A stretch of 64,000 nucleotides of DNA from Stieleria maiorica (GCF_008035925.1 NZ_CP036264.1:8871121-8935120); one strand, 5' to 3'; shown: positions 43,533 through 53,337, counted from the stretch's first letter. Translations and numbers: made by a program. The notes: generated by a model from the sequence alone, not told the origin.

Positions 43533-46500
43533 ATGGTCCGCTGCCGACGGTCGCACCGATCGACAAGTAACCGCTGTGTCCATTCCATTGACCCACAGAA
43601 CCCTCTCGTGCACTCGCAGTTGTTGGCTATCGGAGCGCGCTTCCATCGCGTCTGGCGAACGAAATCGCCCGGCGAGACCGCTCGTTGGGTGCTGGTTCTG
43701 GTCTGGGTCGCATTGGCATTGTGCAGCTACCGTCATGTCATTGGCGATTTGCTTGGGCAATGGCAATTGAACGCAAGCTATTCGCACGGGTCGGTCGTCC
43801 TGCCGATCGCCATCTGGCTGTTGTGGATGCGACGGTCGTCCATCCCCAACGTCCAGAAACCGTGGGTCCCCGGACTCGCGTTGCTTGTAGCCGCTCACGG
43901 CCTGCTGTGGCTAGGCGGATACTTTTATCTGCCCGCACTGGAGCGTTGGACCATCCCGCTGCAGCTGTGCGGCATGATCGGATTGCTGGCCGGTCGTCCG
44001 ATGCTGCGTTGGAGCCTGCCGGGGGTCGGCTTCTTGGCCTTCATGATCCCGCTGCCGTTTCAGCTTGAAATGCTGGCAAATCAATGCTTGCAATCGGCGT
44101 CGGCGTGGGGCGGCTGTTTTCTGCTGGGACTGACGCAGACGTTTGCAATCACCGACGGCTACACCGTCACGATGGCCGGCGGTGGTGTGGGGATCACGAA
44201 GGATTGCAGCGGGATGCGAATGACGGTGGCGGTGGCGGCCTTGGGCTACGTCATCACGGTGTTGAACCGCCGGGGGCCGGGGACCGCGCGAGTCGGCCGG
44301 CAACCGGCCGGACGCGAGGCGGTGGAATTTGTCATCGTGATGCTGTCGGTGATTCCGGTGGCAGTCTTCGCCAACGCGGCGCGGATCGCAACCATCGCAT
44401 GGGTTGCGGACCGTTATCAAGATGACGCAGCGACCAGTTGGACCCACGACATCGTTGATTGGTTGGTCCTGCCGTTTTGCGCCATGCTGTTCCTCGCACT
44501 GCGGGCCTGGATCGCGAACGTCCGTGATTTGTTGCGTACCATTACGTCCTTTCGGGATTCGAAAGATGGTCGAACCGACGCGCAAATCGAGTGGCGGCAA
44601 TGGGGCAAGGTAGGATTGCGATTGGCGGCAGTTCCCGTTGCTCTAGCCGTGATGACGCTTGCGACGATCGGCCACCACGCGGCTCAGCGCACTCGGATTG
44701 TTCGCCAAACGCTGTCGGCAGCGCGGAGCCATGAATCCGATGCCGATTGGAAACAAGCTGCGTCCTGCTACCGTCAACTCCTGACGCTGCAACCCGCGCG
44801 GGTCGAGCAGCGCTATCGCTACGCCTGGGTTTTACTTCAGGATGCGACATCATCGGACGATCGCATGCGGGTCTTTGACCAATTGGATGCGGTTTTGAAG
44901 CAGTCCCCCAGCCATGTCGCGGCGTTGGAATCGCATTTGGAATTGGCGTTGGATTTTGATCTGGCAAAACCGGCACTTCGAAGTGCGGCTCGTCTTACCG
45001 CGCTCGGCCAAACCAACGTCGCCGCACAACGCCTGTGTTTGGAAGCCGAATTGCGTTTTGCCGCCGCCGACGATTCGGCAACGTCGGTCCAGCGATTTAA
45101 TCGATCGATTCAGCAGCTGGGACCGGCGACCGAGTGGCGTGACCGGTTGGCCATGGCAATCGCCCAGTACTGCTGCGATCACCAGGACTCGATCGACCGC
45201 CGTGCGGCGCGTGAACTTGCTCCGGCCATCACCCGAGCGGCCGGTCAAATCGATTCGGCGCCGGCCCATTTCCAGGCTTGGCGCTACGCGCATCTGTTTG
45301 GAACCGCCAGACCTTCGATCGAACGCGCCCGCTCGAGCATCGACGGTGATTGCCCAACGCACGTGGCCTATCGAATCTACCTGGCGTCGGCGCGAGAAGC
45401 TGGGTTGGAGAACCGACGCGAGGACGTGAAGCGGTTTCTTTGGAAAGCGATCGAGCAGAGCCCCGAAGATCACGCCGCATACGTGGTCCTGGGTGACGTG
45501 TGTGCCAGTGGTGACCAGTGGCCGCAAGCCACCGCGGCCTACCTGCGGGCATGGCGACTGGCGGGCGATCGTCCAACGGAGTTGGGCGTGAAATTAGCTG
45601 AGGCGCTGCTGCAATCGAAACGGCATGCGGAATCGGCCCATCTGGTGGCGCAACTGGTGACGGAAAACAACCATGCATTTCACGCCGTCAGTCGCCCACT
45701 GCGAATTCGGTTGATGCTGGTCCAGGCCCGCCTGGATGTCCACGCCAATCAGTATGAAGACGCGCTGCGAACGCTCCAGCGGTGTCAAACGCTGGTCGCG
45801 ATCCATGCGTCATCGCCAGCGGAGTCGGCCCGCAGGCTACAGACGCTTCAGTCGCTTGAGGCCCGATGTCTGGTTCGTTTGGGCCGATACGGCGACGCGG
45901 CCCGAGTGTTCGAATCCCGCGCCGTCGAAAGCGACGTTGCGGCCGATCAATGGACGGCTGCCGCGCGAGCCTGGCGCAGCGACGGCAATCGGCCGGCCGC
46001 GGAAGATTGTTATCGCAGCGCCGTCGCCGCGGTCGGACACGACAGCGAGGTGTGGTTGGAATTTGTCAGTTTGTTAAAAGACCGCTACGGTCCCACCGGG
46101 GCGGTCGAGGAGATCCGGCGACGGCAACAGCCCCGCGATCAGACGGCTCCCCCTGCCGACCAGTTGCTTGCCCAAGCCTGGGAGATGGTGGGACATTCGG
46201 ATCGAGCGATCGGGCACTATCGCAGTGCTGCCGAGAGCGATGTTCAGGGTGTTGCGGCACTGGCGATCGCGCTAGCGCGGCATGGCCGGGCCGAGGAAGC
46301 AGTCGCCCTGGTCGCCGATCCACGCTGGACGGTCGACGCCTCGTTGCGAGCCCACACGGCAACCGTCGTCGGCGTCAGCGCCGCGGGGCTGTCGCCCGGT
46401 CTGATCGCGAAATTGGAACCGATTGTCCGCGGCGGAGAGCCGCGAGCGGTCGACGACACGACACTGCTGTTGGCGATCGTGGATTGGTACGCGCACCGGC

Positions 46501-47051
46501 AACAGCCTGCTGCCGCGATCGAATTGCTGGACCGGGCCGTCGCAGCCGACACGCAAAACGTGATCGCGGCCAACAATCTGGCCATGCTGTTGGCTGATCA
46601 AGCCCGCGATGATCCGCGGGCGCAACAACTGCCGCGGGCGCAACAACTGCCGCGGGCGCAACAACTGCCGCGGGCGCAACAACTGCCGCGGGCGCTGAAG
46701 TTGATTGATCATGTTCTGAAACAGACCGGCCCCCAACCCGAATTCTTGGACACGAAAGGCTGGATCTTGGTGCAGATGGGTCGTGCCGACGAGGCGTTGT
46801 CGATATTAAAACACGCCGTCGAGGTGTCCGACACGAGCGATCCCGTCGCGCATTTGCATTTGGCCGCCGCCTACTTGGCCGTCGGTGATCGCGATCAAGC
46901 CAACGAGTCGTTCGACGCGGCGCGGTCGGGCGAGATCGTCCTGGACCAACTCAATCACAGCGAGCGGCACGCGTGGACGCGGCTGCAGGACGCATTTACG
47001 CAGCCCAAGGAAATCACGGCGCTGGCCCCCACCGATCGGAGCGCAAACTGA
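43533..47051 (+). CDS. Exosortase fused to a long TPR domain
   Basis: The 1172-residue protein has an N-terminal exosortase with about eight helices (residues 50-330) and the catalytic residues: Cys225 in ITKDCSGMRMT, Arg284 in ANAARIATI and His305 in TSWTHDIVD. Exosortases cleave PEP-CTERM tails and attach the protein to the envelope. The rest (about 380-1150) is TPR-like (AASCYRQLLTLQPARVEQRY, DEALSILKHAVEVSD), perhaps a recruiting scaffold. An 18-bp tandem repeat encodes PRAQQL near 1028-1057. The start is uncertain (ATG 43533 or GTG 43608). It overlaps the EpsI-like gene by one base (TGATG). Confidence 0.9.
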   Translation: MVRCRRSHRSTSNRCVHSIDPQNPLVHSQLLAIGARFHRVWRTKSPGETARWVLVLVWVALALCSYRHVIGDLLGQWQLNASYSHGSVVLPIAIWLLWMRRSSIPNVQKPWVPGLALLVAAHGLLWLGGYFYLPALERWTIPLQLCGMIGLLAGRPMLRWSLPGVGFLAFMIPLPFQLEMLANQCLQSASAWGGCFLLGLTQTFAITDGYTVTMAGGGVGITKDCSGMRMTVAVAALGYVITVLNRRGPGTARVGRQPAGREAVEFVIVMLSVIPVAVFANAARIATIAWVADRYQDDAATSWTHDIVDWLVLPFCAMLFLALRAWIANVRDLLRTITSFRDSKDGRTDAQIEWRQWGKVGLRLAAVPVALAVMTLATIGHHAAQRTRIVRQTLSAARSHESDADWKQAASCYRQLLTLQPARVEQRYRYAWVLLQDATSSDDRMRVFDQLDAVLKQSPSHVAALESHLELALDFDLAKPALRSAARLTALGQTNVAAQRLCLEAELRFAAADDSATSVQRFNRSIQQLGPATEWRDRLAMAIAQYCCDHQDSIDRRAARELAPAITRAAGQIDSAPAHFQAWRYAHLFGTARPSIERARSSIDGDCPTHVAYRIYLASAREAGLENRREDVKRFLWKAIEQSPEDHAAYVVLGDVCASGDQWPQATAAYLRAWRLAGDRPTELGVKLAEALLQSKRHAESAHLVAQLVTENNHAFHAVSRPLRIRLMLVQARLDVHANQYEDALRTLQRCQTLVAIHASSPAESARRLQTLQSLEARCLVRLGRYGDAARVFESRAVESDVAADQWTAAARAWRSDGNRPAAEDCYRSAVAAVGHDSEVWLEFVSLLKDRYGPTGAVEEIRRRQQPRDQTAPPADQLLAQAWEMVGHSDRAIGHYRSAAESDVQGVAALAIALARHGRAEEAVALVADPRWTVDASLRAHTATVVGVSAAGLSPGLIAKLEPIVRGGEPRAVDDTTLLLAIVDWYAHRQQPAAAIELLDRAVAADTQNVIAANNLAMLLADQARDDPRAQQLPRAQQLPRAQQLPRAQQLPRALKLIDHVLKQTGPQPEFLDTKGWILVQMGRADEALSILKHAVEVSDTSDPVAHLHLAAAYLAVGDRDQANESFDAARSGEIVLDQLNHSERHAWTRLQDAFTQPKEITALAPTDRSAN
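46614..46703 (+). repeat. 18-bp tandem repeat within the TPR domain
   Basis: CCGCGGGCGCAACAACTG occurs four times perfectly and once degenerate (ending GCTGAAGTTG), encoding PRAQQL units. It keeps the frame, so length variation would be tolerated. Likely a recent slippage expansion inside a TPR helix. Confidence 0.95.
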
Positions 47052-47713
47052 TGGAGTTCACGTTGACTCGGTCGAACATCGCCGTGCTCGGATGCGTCCT
47101 TTCGCTGCTCAGTTGTCTGGCGACCTCCACCTGGCGTACCGAAACGCCACCGCGCTGCGCGTTCGAGCCCGCACAGACGCTCGGCCCGTGGCAGCTGCTC
47201 GAACACGGCGAGTTGCAAGCCAGCGAGTTAGCAATTCTGCGGGCGAGCGATCATTGGCGGGTCGGCTATCAGCATCCGCAAACCCGGCAGGTGGTGGTGG
47301 TGACCTTGATCGCGGGTGCCGCCGGTCCGCTGGCGAGCCACCTGCCGGAGACATGCTATGCCCGCCAGGAATACAGCTCGCACAGCGATGCGGTGGTTTG
47401 GAAGTTTCCCGAGACGTCGGACAGCTTTCGGTTCCAGACCCTTCATCCACGCGACGTGGACCAACCGGCTTTGACGATCGCCTACGGGTGGCATGATGGG
47501 ACGCGTTGGAGCGCGCCTCGTTCACCCCGTTTTCAATTCGCCGGCAGCCGCACGTTGCAGCGAATGTTGGTCACGATGCGGCATCCGGGGGGGCTGACGA
47601 CCGAAGCCCGCCAGGTGCTGCAACAGGTCCTTGAATTGACTGTCAACAAGCCCCATCAACCGTCGCAACTCCGATCGGCCCGCGCTGCGATCCCACCTTC
47701 AACCCAAAAGTAA
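47051..47713 (+). CDS. EpsI-family exosortase-associated protein
   Basis: The 220-residue product has an N-terminal helix (IAVLGCVLSLLSCLA) and the EpsI signature: PWQLLEHGELQASEL, SHLPETCYARQ (HxPExC motif, about residues 97-103) and an ITIAYGW-type strand (LTIAYGWHDGTRW). EpsI-type domains accompany or are fused to exosortases in exopolysaccharide loci. The ATG at 47051 overlaps the exosortase stop by one base. Confidence 0.85.
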   Translation: MEFTLTRSNIAVLGCVLSLLSCLATSTWRTETPPRCAFEPAQTLGPWQLLEHGELQASELAILRASDHWRVGYQHPQTRQVVVVTLIAGAAGPLASHLPETCYARQEYSSHSDAVVWKFPETSDSFRFQTLHPRDVDQPALTIAYGWHDGTRWSAPRSPRFQFAGSRTLQRMLVTMRHPGGLTTEARQVLQQVLELTVNKPHQPSQLRSARAAIPPSTQK

Positions 47714-47721
47714 CCGAACCG

Positions 47722-48714
47722 ATGTCCGTGGTGAACCGTTCGAAAGAGACGATGAAACGACGAATCCGCGATCCGTGGCCTGGGGTCTGCCGTGCGCTGA
47801 CCCGTTTGCGGGTCGGGGCCGGTCTGCTGTTGCTGGGAACGGCCTCCTTGCCGTCAGCGACAGCCGGCACGATCCGACACGACCGCCCCGATTCCAGTTA
47901 CACCAGTCTGGCGGCCAGCTATCCCGCCGTGGGTGCGTTGACGTGGAGCAATATGATCTGCTCGGCCACGTTGATCGACCAGGATTGGATTCTGACGGCC
48001 GGGCACTGTTTGGACGCCGACGGTTTTTCGGCCAGCGACTGGACGTTCGACCTGACCGACAGCGGGGGCGGAGTCCACGTGGGTGCCGAGCGATTCGTCT
48101 ATTCCGGCTGGACGGGCGACCTGACCACCGGGACCGACATCGCACTGTTGCGGCTCGCCACGAGTGAATTGAGCGTGACGCCGGCGACGATCAATACCAA
48201 CACTTCGGAAGTCGGACAAACCGCGACGCACGTCGGCTATGGCGTGACCGGGACCGGCGCGACGGGCATCACCGCTCCGGCAGGCACCAAGCGCGCCGGG
48301 CAGAATGTCGTCGATGTCGATGGCAGCGTCGTCGGGGGCTACAGCGACGACATCTTGTTCGAAGACTTTGACAGCGGATCGGCGGGCGACAATTTTTTCG
48401 GGTCGGCAACACAACTGGACCTGGAATACCTGATCGCCGGGGGGGACAGCGGGGGCGCGATCTTCATGGACTTTGGCAGCGGCGACGTCCTGGCCGGCGT
48501 CCACTCCTTCATCGCCAGCGTGGACGGCAATACCGACGCCGACTATGGAGACTTGGCCGGTTCGATCAAGGTTTCCTCGTACGCCTCCTGGATCACATCG
48601 ACCATTTCCGCCGGCAACGATCCCGTGGCCCCCGAATTGTCCTCCTGGATGATGTGGATGGTGCTGGGCGTCGGGCTGCTGATGAGTTCGCGATCGGCGA
48701 CACGCCGGATTTAG
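47722..48714 (+). CDS. Trypsin-like serine protease with PEP-CTERM-like tail
   Basis: The 330-residue secreted protein has the trypsin-family triad: ILTAGHCLDAD (His about 94), TGTDIALLRLA (Asp about 139) and GGDSGGAIF (Ser about 243). A signal-type helix precedes the mature domain. The C-terminus (VAPELSSWMMWMVLGVGLLM then RRI) resembles a PEP-CTERM tail with a variant PEL motif. It lies nine bases after the EpsI-like gene and is probably an exosortase substrate. Starts at 47722 or 47752. Confidence 0.88.
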   Translation: MSVVNRSKETMKRRIRDPWPGVCRALTRLRVGAGLLLLGTASLPSATAGTIRHDRPDSSYTSLAASYPAVGALTWSNMICSATLIDQDWILTAGHCLDADGFSASDWTFDLTDSGGGVHVGAERFVYSGWTGDLTTGTDIALLRLATSELSVTPATINTNTSEVGQTATHVGYGVTGTGATGITAPAGTKRAGQNVVDVDGSVVGGYSDDILFEDFDSGSAGDNFFGSATQLDLEYLIAGGDSGGAIFMDFGSGDVLAGVHSFIASVDGNTDADYGDLAGSIKVSSYASWITSTISAGNDPVAPELSSWMMWMVLGVGLLMSSRSATRRI

Positions 48715-48866
48715 TTCATTTTGCTGGCATTCTGTGCTGACATTCCGATTGAAGTCATCGAGTGATCTTCGCTAAAAGTGCGGCTGATTCGATCGATGGG
48801 GACGATATACCCGATATCTGTGTCGCCCCGTCCCAAGCTGCAATTGCACAACAAGAAGAAGCACTG

Positions 48867-50843
48867 ATGAAGAATTTTGGTCGAGCACTTGCCGATGCGC
48901 TGGGTTTTTGGCCGCTGTTGCTTGTCGCGACCCTCTGCGCCGTCGGCAACGGTGCGATCTGGGGACTGAATATCGGCGCGCTGTTCCCGGTCATCAAAGT
49001 CACGATGGTCGGTGAATCGCTGCAGGATTGGGTCAAGGGCGAAATCGCCGAAAGCCACGTCCGAATCGCCAAAATCGACCGCGAGATCGCCGATCTTCGC
49101 GCCAACGTCAAACCGGGCAGCGAGCGGGAAATCGAACTGGAATTGCTGCAGTCGCGCAAGAATGCCGAGCAAGCCGGACTGGATTCGTCGCTGAAAATCC
49201 AACCCTATATCGACCGCTACATGCCCCAAGATCCGTTCCAAACGGTTCTTTATGTGATGCTGGGCGTCTTGTTCTGCACGGCACTGAAACACGTCTTTCA
49301 ATTCGCCAACACCGCGATCGTGGCGCTGATCGCCGCCCGGATCACGCGGCGGATTCAAACCAGGATCTTCTCCAAAGCCCTGACGCTGGACCCGGCCAGT
49401 TTCGCCGGCCACACCAGCAGCGGCTTCGTCGCCCACATCACCTACACGACCAATATGCTGTCAAATGGCATCACCAGCGTGTATGGCGGTGCGGTGCGAG
49501 AACCACTGAAACTCGCCTCCTGTCTGTTCGGCGCGGCCGTGATTTGCCCCCGCTTGCTGCTGCTGACCATGCTGGTCGTTCCCGTCGTCTTCGGTTTGCT
49601 GTACCTGGTCAGTCGGTCGCTCAAGCGGGTTTGCCAAAACTTGCTGGAACGGGCGATGGGACTGCACCACGTCATGCTGGAATCGCTTAACAATATCAAA
49701 ACCGTCCAAGCCTACTGTCGCGAAGATCACGAACAAGAACGTTTCGACAAGGCGACCCTGGACATGCAACGATTCACGATGCGGATCGTCAGTTTCAACG
49801 CGCTCAATCGCCCCCTCACCGAGTTGCTAGCATTGGGCATGATGAGCACGGCGATCGTCGCGGGGTCGTATTTGGTGATGAACCGGGCGACGGACATTTT
49901 CGGGATCCAGATCACCAGCCAGCCCTTGGGCCCGGCATCGATGATCATCTTTTTCGGGATGTTGGTCGGGGCCAGCGATCCGGTGCGGAAGCTCGCCTCG
50001 GTGATCGACGGGATCAATACGGGGGCGGTTGCCGCCAACTTGCTGTATCCCATGTTGGACCAGACCAGCCAAATCGTCGAAGCGGACGACGCGGTGACGA
50101 CTGCCCGTCCCCACCGCAGTTTGAAGCTTGAGGGCGTGCATTTTGCATACGAGCAAGGCAATCCGATTTTGAGCGACGTGTCGCTGGAGATTCCCCACGG
50201 CAGCACCGTGGCGGTGGTCGGCGCCAACGGTTCGGGAAAATCGTCGATGATCAACCTGTTGTGTCGGTTTTACGATCCGCAGGGCGGCCGGATCTGCCTG
50301 GACGATGCGGACATCCGGCAGATGAAGCTGAAAGATCTGCGGGGTCGGATCGCGTTGGTGACACAGAACACCGAATTGTTCAACGAGGATTTGTATTACA
50401 ACATCGGGTACGGGTCGGAGGGTGCGACGCGGGACCAGATCATCACCGCGGCGCGGGCGGCCCATGCCGAGTCGTTCATCGAAAACGAGCTTCCACAGCG
50501 TTATGAAACCGTGATCGGCCAGGACGGGCACCGGCTGAGCGGTGGCCAGCGGCAGCGCATCGCGCTGGCCCGAGCATTGATTCGGGATCCCGACATTCTG
50601 ATTCTTGACGAAGCGACCAGCCAAATTGATGTCGAGAGCGAGCGTCTGATTTTTGACACCATTCGCGACCAGTGCCAGCATCGCACGGTGTTTTTCGTGA
50701 CGCACCGTCCCGGCATGCTGGACATCGCCGACATTGTGCTGCGTTTCGAGGACCAAAAGATTTCGGTGGAACGTGGCGTCCAGGCGTTGCAGAACAACCG
50801 TCAGGGAGACGACCAGGAACCTCGACTCGGTGCCGTTGCGTAG
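48867..50843 (+). CDS. ABC exporter with fused permease and ATPase
   Basis: The 658-residue protein is a type-IV ABC exporter half-transporter: TM1 (WPLLLVATLCAVGNGAIWG), then five helices from about 125 to 400, and an ATPase domain with VVGANGSGKSSMIN (Walker A), LSGGQRQRIALARAL (signature), ILILDEATSQ (Walker B) and FFVTHRPG (H-loop). Between TM1 and TM2 lies an unusual ~75-residue polar coiled-coil insertion (about 45-125). The context of glycosyltransferases suggests a lipid-linked glycan or lipid flippase. ATG 48867 is preferred over the GTG at 48762. Confidence 0.9.
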   Translation: MKNFGRALADALGFWPLLLVATLCAVGNGAIWGLNIGALFPVIKVTMVGESLQDWVKGEIAESHVRIAKIDREIADLRANVKPGSEREIELELLQSRKNAEQAGLDSSLKIQPYIDRYMPQDPFQTVLYVMLGVLFCTALKHVFQFANTAIVALIAARITRRIQTRIFSKALTLDPASFAGHTSSGFVAHITYTTNMLSNGITSVYGGAVREPLKLASCLFGAAVICPRLLLLTMLVVPVVFGLLYLVSRSLKRVCQNLLERAMGLHHVMLESLNNIKTVQAYCREDHEQERFDKATLDMQRFTMRIVSFNALNRPLTELLALGMMSTAIVAGSYLVMNRATDIFGIQITSQPLGPASMIIFFGMLVGASDPVRKLASVIDGINTGAVAANLLYPMLDQTSQIVEADDAVTTARPHRSLKLEGVHFAYEQGNPILSDVSLEIPHGSTVAVVGANGSGKSSMINLLCRFYDPQGGRICLDDADIRQMKLKDLRGRIALVTQNTELFNEDLYYNIGYGSEGATRDQIITAARAAHAESFIENELPQRYETVIGQDGHRLSGGQRQRIALARALIRDPDILILDEATSQIDVESERLIFDTIRDQCQHRTVFFVTHRPGMLDIADIVLRFEDQKISVERGVQALQNNRQGDDQEPRLGAVA

Positions 50844-50998
50844 TCCATCGGGCGAGCCTTTGGACACCATCGGGGTGTTGGGGATTCACCTTGACCGCGT
50901 CAAAGCAGATTGCATAACTTGATCATCCCGCGACGAATGGAGGCAATTCATCCGTCGTAGACATGGACGGACCCGAATCAAGTTGGAGACACAGGGAT

Positions 50999-51676
50999 AT
51001 GGAAATCGTTGCCTTAATCGGAGTGCGCGGGGGGTCAAAACGAGTCAAGAACAAGAATTCTCGACCGTTTGCCGGCAGCAACCTGCTGGAATTAAAGATC
51101 GCGACGCTCAGGCGGGTCCCCGGCATCGCTCGCGTGATCGTCAATTCCGAATGCGACCACCTGCTTGACATCGCTCGGTCGTCGGGTGCGGAAACGATCA
51201 AACGTGATCCACAGTTTGCCAACGATCACATCACATCGAGCGACTACTATCAGCACGTCGCCGAGAATTGCCCCGCCGAGATCATTCTTTCGGCATCGGT
51301 GACCACTCCCCTGTTTACCGTGGAGAGCTACCAAAAGGGCATCGAGGCGTTCCGCCGGGCGGATTATGCGAAACACGACTCGGTGACTTCGTGCTGTCGG
51401 ATCAAAGAGTTTCTGTATCGCGACGGCGTCGCGCTGAATTACGATCCGCAGAACCAGGTCCGATCACAGGACCTGCCCCGCATCATGGCGGTCAACTACG
51501 GATTTTCGATCATCCGCCGCGACGACATGATCAAGCTCCGAAACATCGTCGGCAAGCGACCGCTGATGATCGAAACCTCGCGTCTGGAATCGATCGACAT
51601 CGATACCCAGGAAGACTTCTTCATCGCGTCGACGCTGTACAACGCGTTGCAGGCCGAGAAGAGGGAGGCGGCTTGA
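50999..51676 (+). CDS. CMP-nonulosonate (acylneuraminate) cytidylyltransferase-like enzyme
   Basis: The 225-residue protein has the family's N-terminal nucleotide loop (ALIGVRGGSKRVKNKNSRP), then DPQFANDHITSSDYYQ and VTTPLFTVESY. This family activates sialic acid-like sugars with CTP. A GGAG ribosome site precedes ATG 50999. The gene overlaps the next by one base (TGATG). No synthase for the sugar itself is in the window. Confidence 0.85.
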   Translation: MEIVALIGVRGGSKRVKNKNSRPFAGSNLLELKIATLRRVPGIARVIVNSECDHLLDIARSSGAETIKRDPQFANDHITSSDYYQHVAENCPAEIILSASVTTPLFTVESYQKGIEAFRRADYAKHDSVTSCCRIKEFLYRDGVALNYDPQNQVRSQDLPRIMAVNYGFSIIRRDDMIKLRNIVGKRPLMIETSRLESIDIDTQEDFFIASTLYNALQAEKREAA

Positions 51677-52551
51677 TGTATCAGGACTTCGCCGAAAATT
51701 GGGGTCCGTCGCTCGCGCGACGTTTCGGCCTGGAACAACCGATTGTCGATCAGTGGCACGACGATCTGCAACTGCCGAAGTCGGAACTGGGACATCTCCC
51801 GGACTGGGTCGAGCTCAACCGCGCGACCCGTTCGAGGATCGCCCGGTGCAAGGAACAGTGGTCGGGCGAAACGGTCGTCTGTGTCGGCAACGGTCCTTCG
51901 ATCAATCAAATGGACCTGAGCTGTTTGGACGGGGCCTTGATCGTCGGAACGAACCGTGCCTACCAACTGCTCGACCGGTTCACCCCGCGCGAGTTCCACC
52001 TGGTCGTCCAAGACAATCAACGGGTTGCCGAATTGGGCCAGGATCTTCGCCAACTGAAGTGCCCGCTCCATCTGGGCAACATCTATTACGACCAGCGGGG
52101 CGTGCCCCCGGAATGGGTCACGCCGAAAATGCGTAATCTGTCGGTTTACATGCCACGGTTGCGATGGCAGTTGGAAGAAGACCAGCTGGAACCGATACCG
52201 GATTTCGAACCTGGATTCTCGAGTGATCCGACGCAGTTTGTCTATTACGGATTCAGCGTCATCTTCAGCGCGATTCAATTTGCCGCCTACTTCGGTGCCG
52301 CACGAATCGTTTGCATCGGCATCGACATGGACTACGACTCGGGCACGAACTTCGTTCCCGGCGTCAATGTGACTTGGGACGGGTTCAGCTATGAATACCA
52401 CGCCAAGCCGATGTTCGAGTTGATCGACCAAAAGCTCCGCAAGTCGGGCATTGAGTTCATCAATGCGACGCCGCGGGGAAAGGTCGACGCGATCGATCGA
52501 ATGCCGCTTGCAGAAGCGCTTTCACGAAAGACTCCACGACTCGCTGCATGA
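51676..52551 (+). CDS. DUF115-type protein, possible nonulosonate transferase
   Basis: The 291-residue protein shows a DUF115 core: ETVVCVGNGPSINQMDLSCL, GALIVGTNRAYQLLDRF and YYGFSVIFSAIQFAAYFGAA with IGIDMDYDSG. DUF115 occurs in Maf-type flagellin glycosyltransferases and MptE-like enzymes. Its coupling to a CMP-sugar synthetase suggests transfer of a nonulosonate. Confidence 0.75.
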   Translation: MYQDFAENWGPSLARRFGLEQPIVDQWHDDLQLPKSELGHLPDWVELNRATRSRIARCKEQWSGETVVCVGNGPSINQMDLSCLDGALIVGTNRAYQLLDRFTPREFHLVVQDNQRVAELGQDLRQLKCPLHLGNIYYDQRGVPPEWVTPKMRNLSVYMPRLRWQLEEDQLEPIPDFEPGFSSDPTQFVYYGFSVIFSAIQFAAYFGAARIVCIGIDMDYDSGTNFVPGVNVTWDGFSYEYHAKPMFELIDQKLRKSGIEFINATPRGKVDAIDRMPLAEALSRKTPRLAA

Positions 52552-52614
52552 CGTTTCGCGAGTCATCCGCCCGACTTCCTCACACCCACTTGCCCACCTC
52601 ATTAATCAGAAATC

Positions 52615-53280
52615 ATGATTGTTGAAAAAACGAATGCCCGGAAGGGCGGAACGCAGGATTTTGTCCGCTTTGTCCGTGACGGTTACCGCGTGATGCGGGG
52701 TAAAGAGATTAAGTACACCAAGTCGATGGGCCGCGGCATGGACGCGGTCGTCCACCAGCCCCGGCCCGAGGCCAATTTTTCGGAGTTCTCCGTCTGGGAC
52801 AAGGAATGGGAACTGTTGGCCGAATTGGTCCGCGAATCTGCCCAGCACGACGGTCCGATCGTCGAGATCGGCGTGTTGGCCGGACGCACCACGCAACGGA
52901 TCGCGACGGTCAAATCGCCCGAGCAAAAGATCCTTGCCGTCGACAACTTTTGCTGGAACGGTTGGGGGCTGACACCGGACGAGCAATTCAGCCTGGTCCA
53001 GCTTTCCCTTGGGTACCTGGTCGAAACAGGACACGTCGAAATCTGCCGCATCGACAAAGACGAATTCTTTCGGACTTATGACGGTCCCACGCCCTCGTTG
53101 GTCTTCCTCGACGCCATGCATGACTACAAGGAAACCAGAAAGGACATCGTCTGGGCAAAAGAAGTCGGTGCAAAAATCGTGTGTGGACACGACTACTGCG
53201 ATGACTTTCCCGGCGTCATCAAAGCGGTCAAGGAATTCGGCGGACCGACCCGGTTGGCCGAGCGATTGTACGTGCTGTAG
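52615..53280 (+). CDS. Class I SAM-dependent methyltransferase
   Basis: The 221-residue protein has the Rossmann motif I IVEIGVLAGRTTQRIA (about 82-97), ILAVDNFCWNG and PSLVFLDAMHDYKETRKD, like Methyltransf_24/cephalosporin-hydroxylase-type enzymes of glycan loci. The ATG at 52615 follows a weak ribosome site. Probably modifies a sugar in the second glycan cluster. Confidence 0.8.
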   Translation: MIVEKTNARKGGTQDFVRFVRDGYRVMRGKEIKYTKSMGRGMDAVVHQPRPEANFSEFSVWDKEWELLAELVRESAQHDGPIVEIGVLAGRTTQRIATVKSPEQKILAVDNFCWNGWGLTPDEQFSLVQLSLGYLVETGHVEICRIDKDEFFRTYDGPTPSLVFLDAMHDYKETRKDIVWAKEVGAKIVCGHDYCDDFPGVIKAVKEFGGPTRLAERLYVL

Positions 53281-53337
53281 CACGCGGCATCGTTCGCGGA
53301 TCGTCCAACACTACTCAACCAGGGAAATTCAGGACTA

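Noticed and set aside
49827..50870. Minus-strand 347-codon ORF
   Set aside because: It is antisense to the ABC exporter ATPase domain, whose motifs are intact.
51496..52431. Minus-strand 311-codon ORF
   Set aside because: It is antisense to the DUF115 gene and has no recognisable motif.
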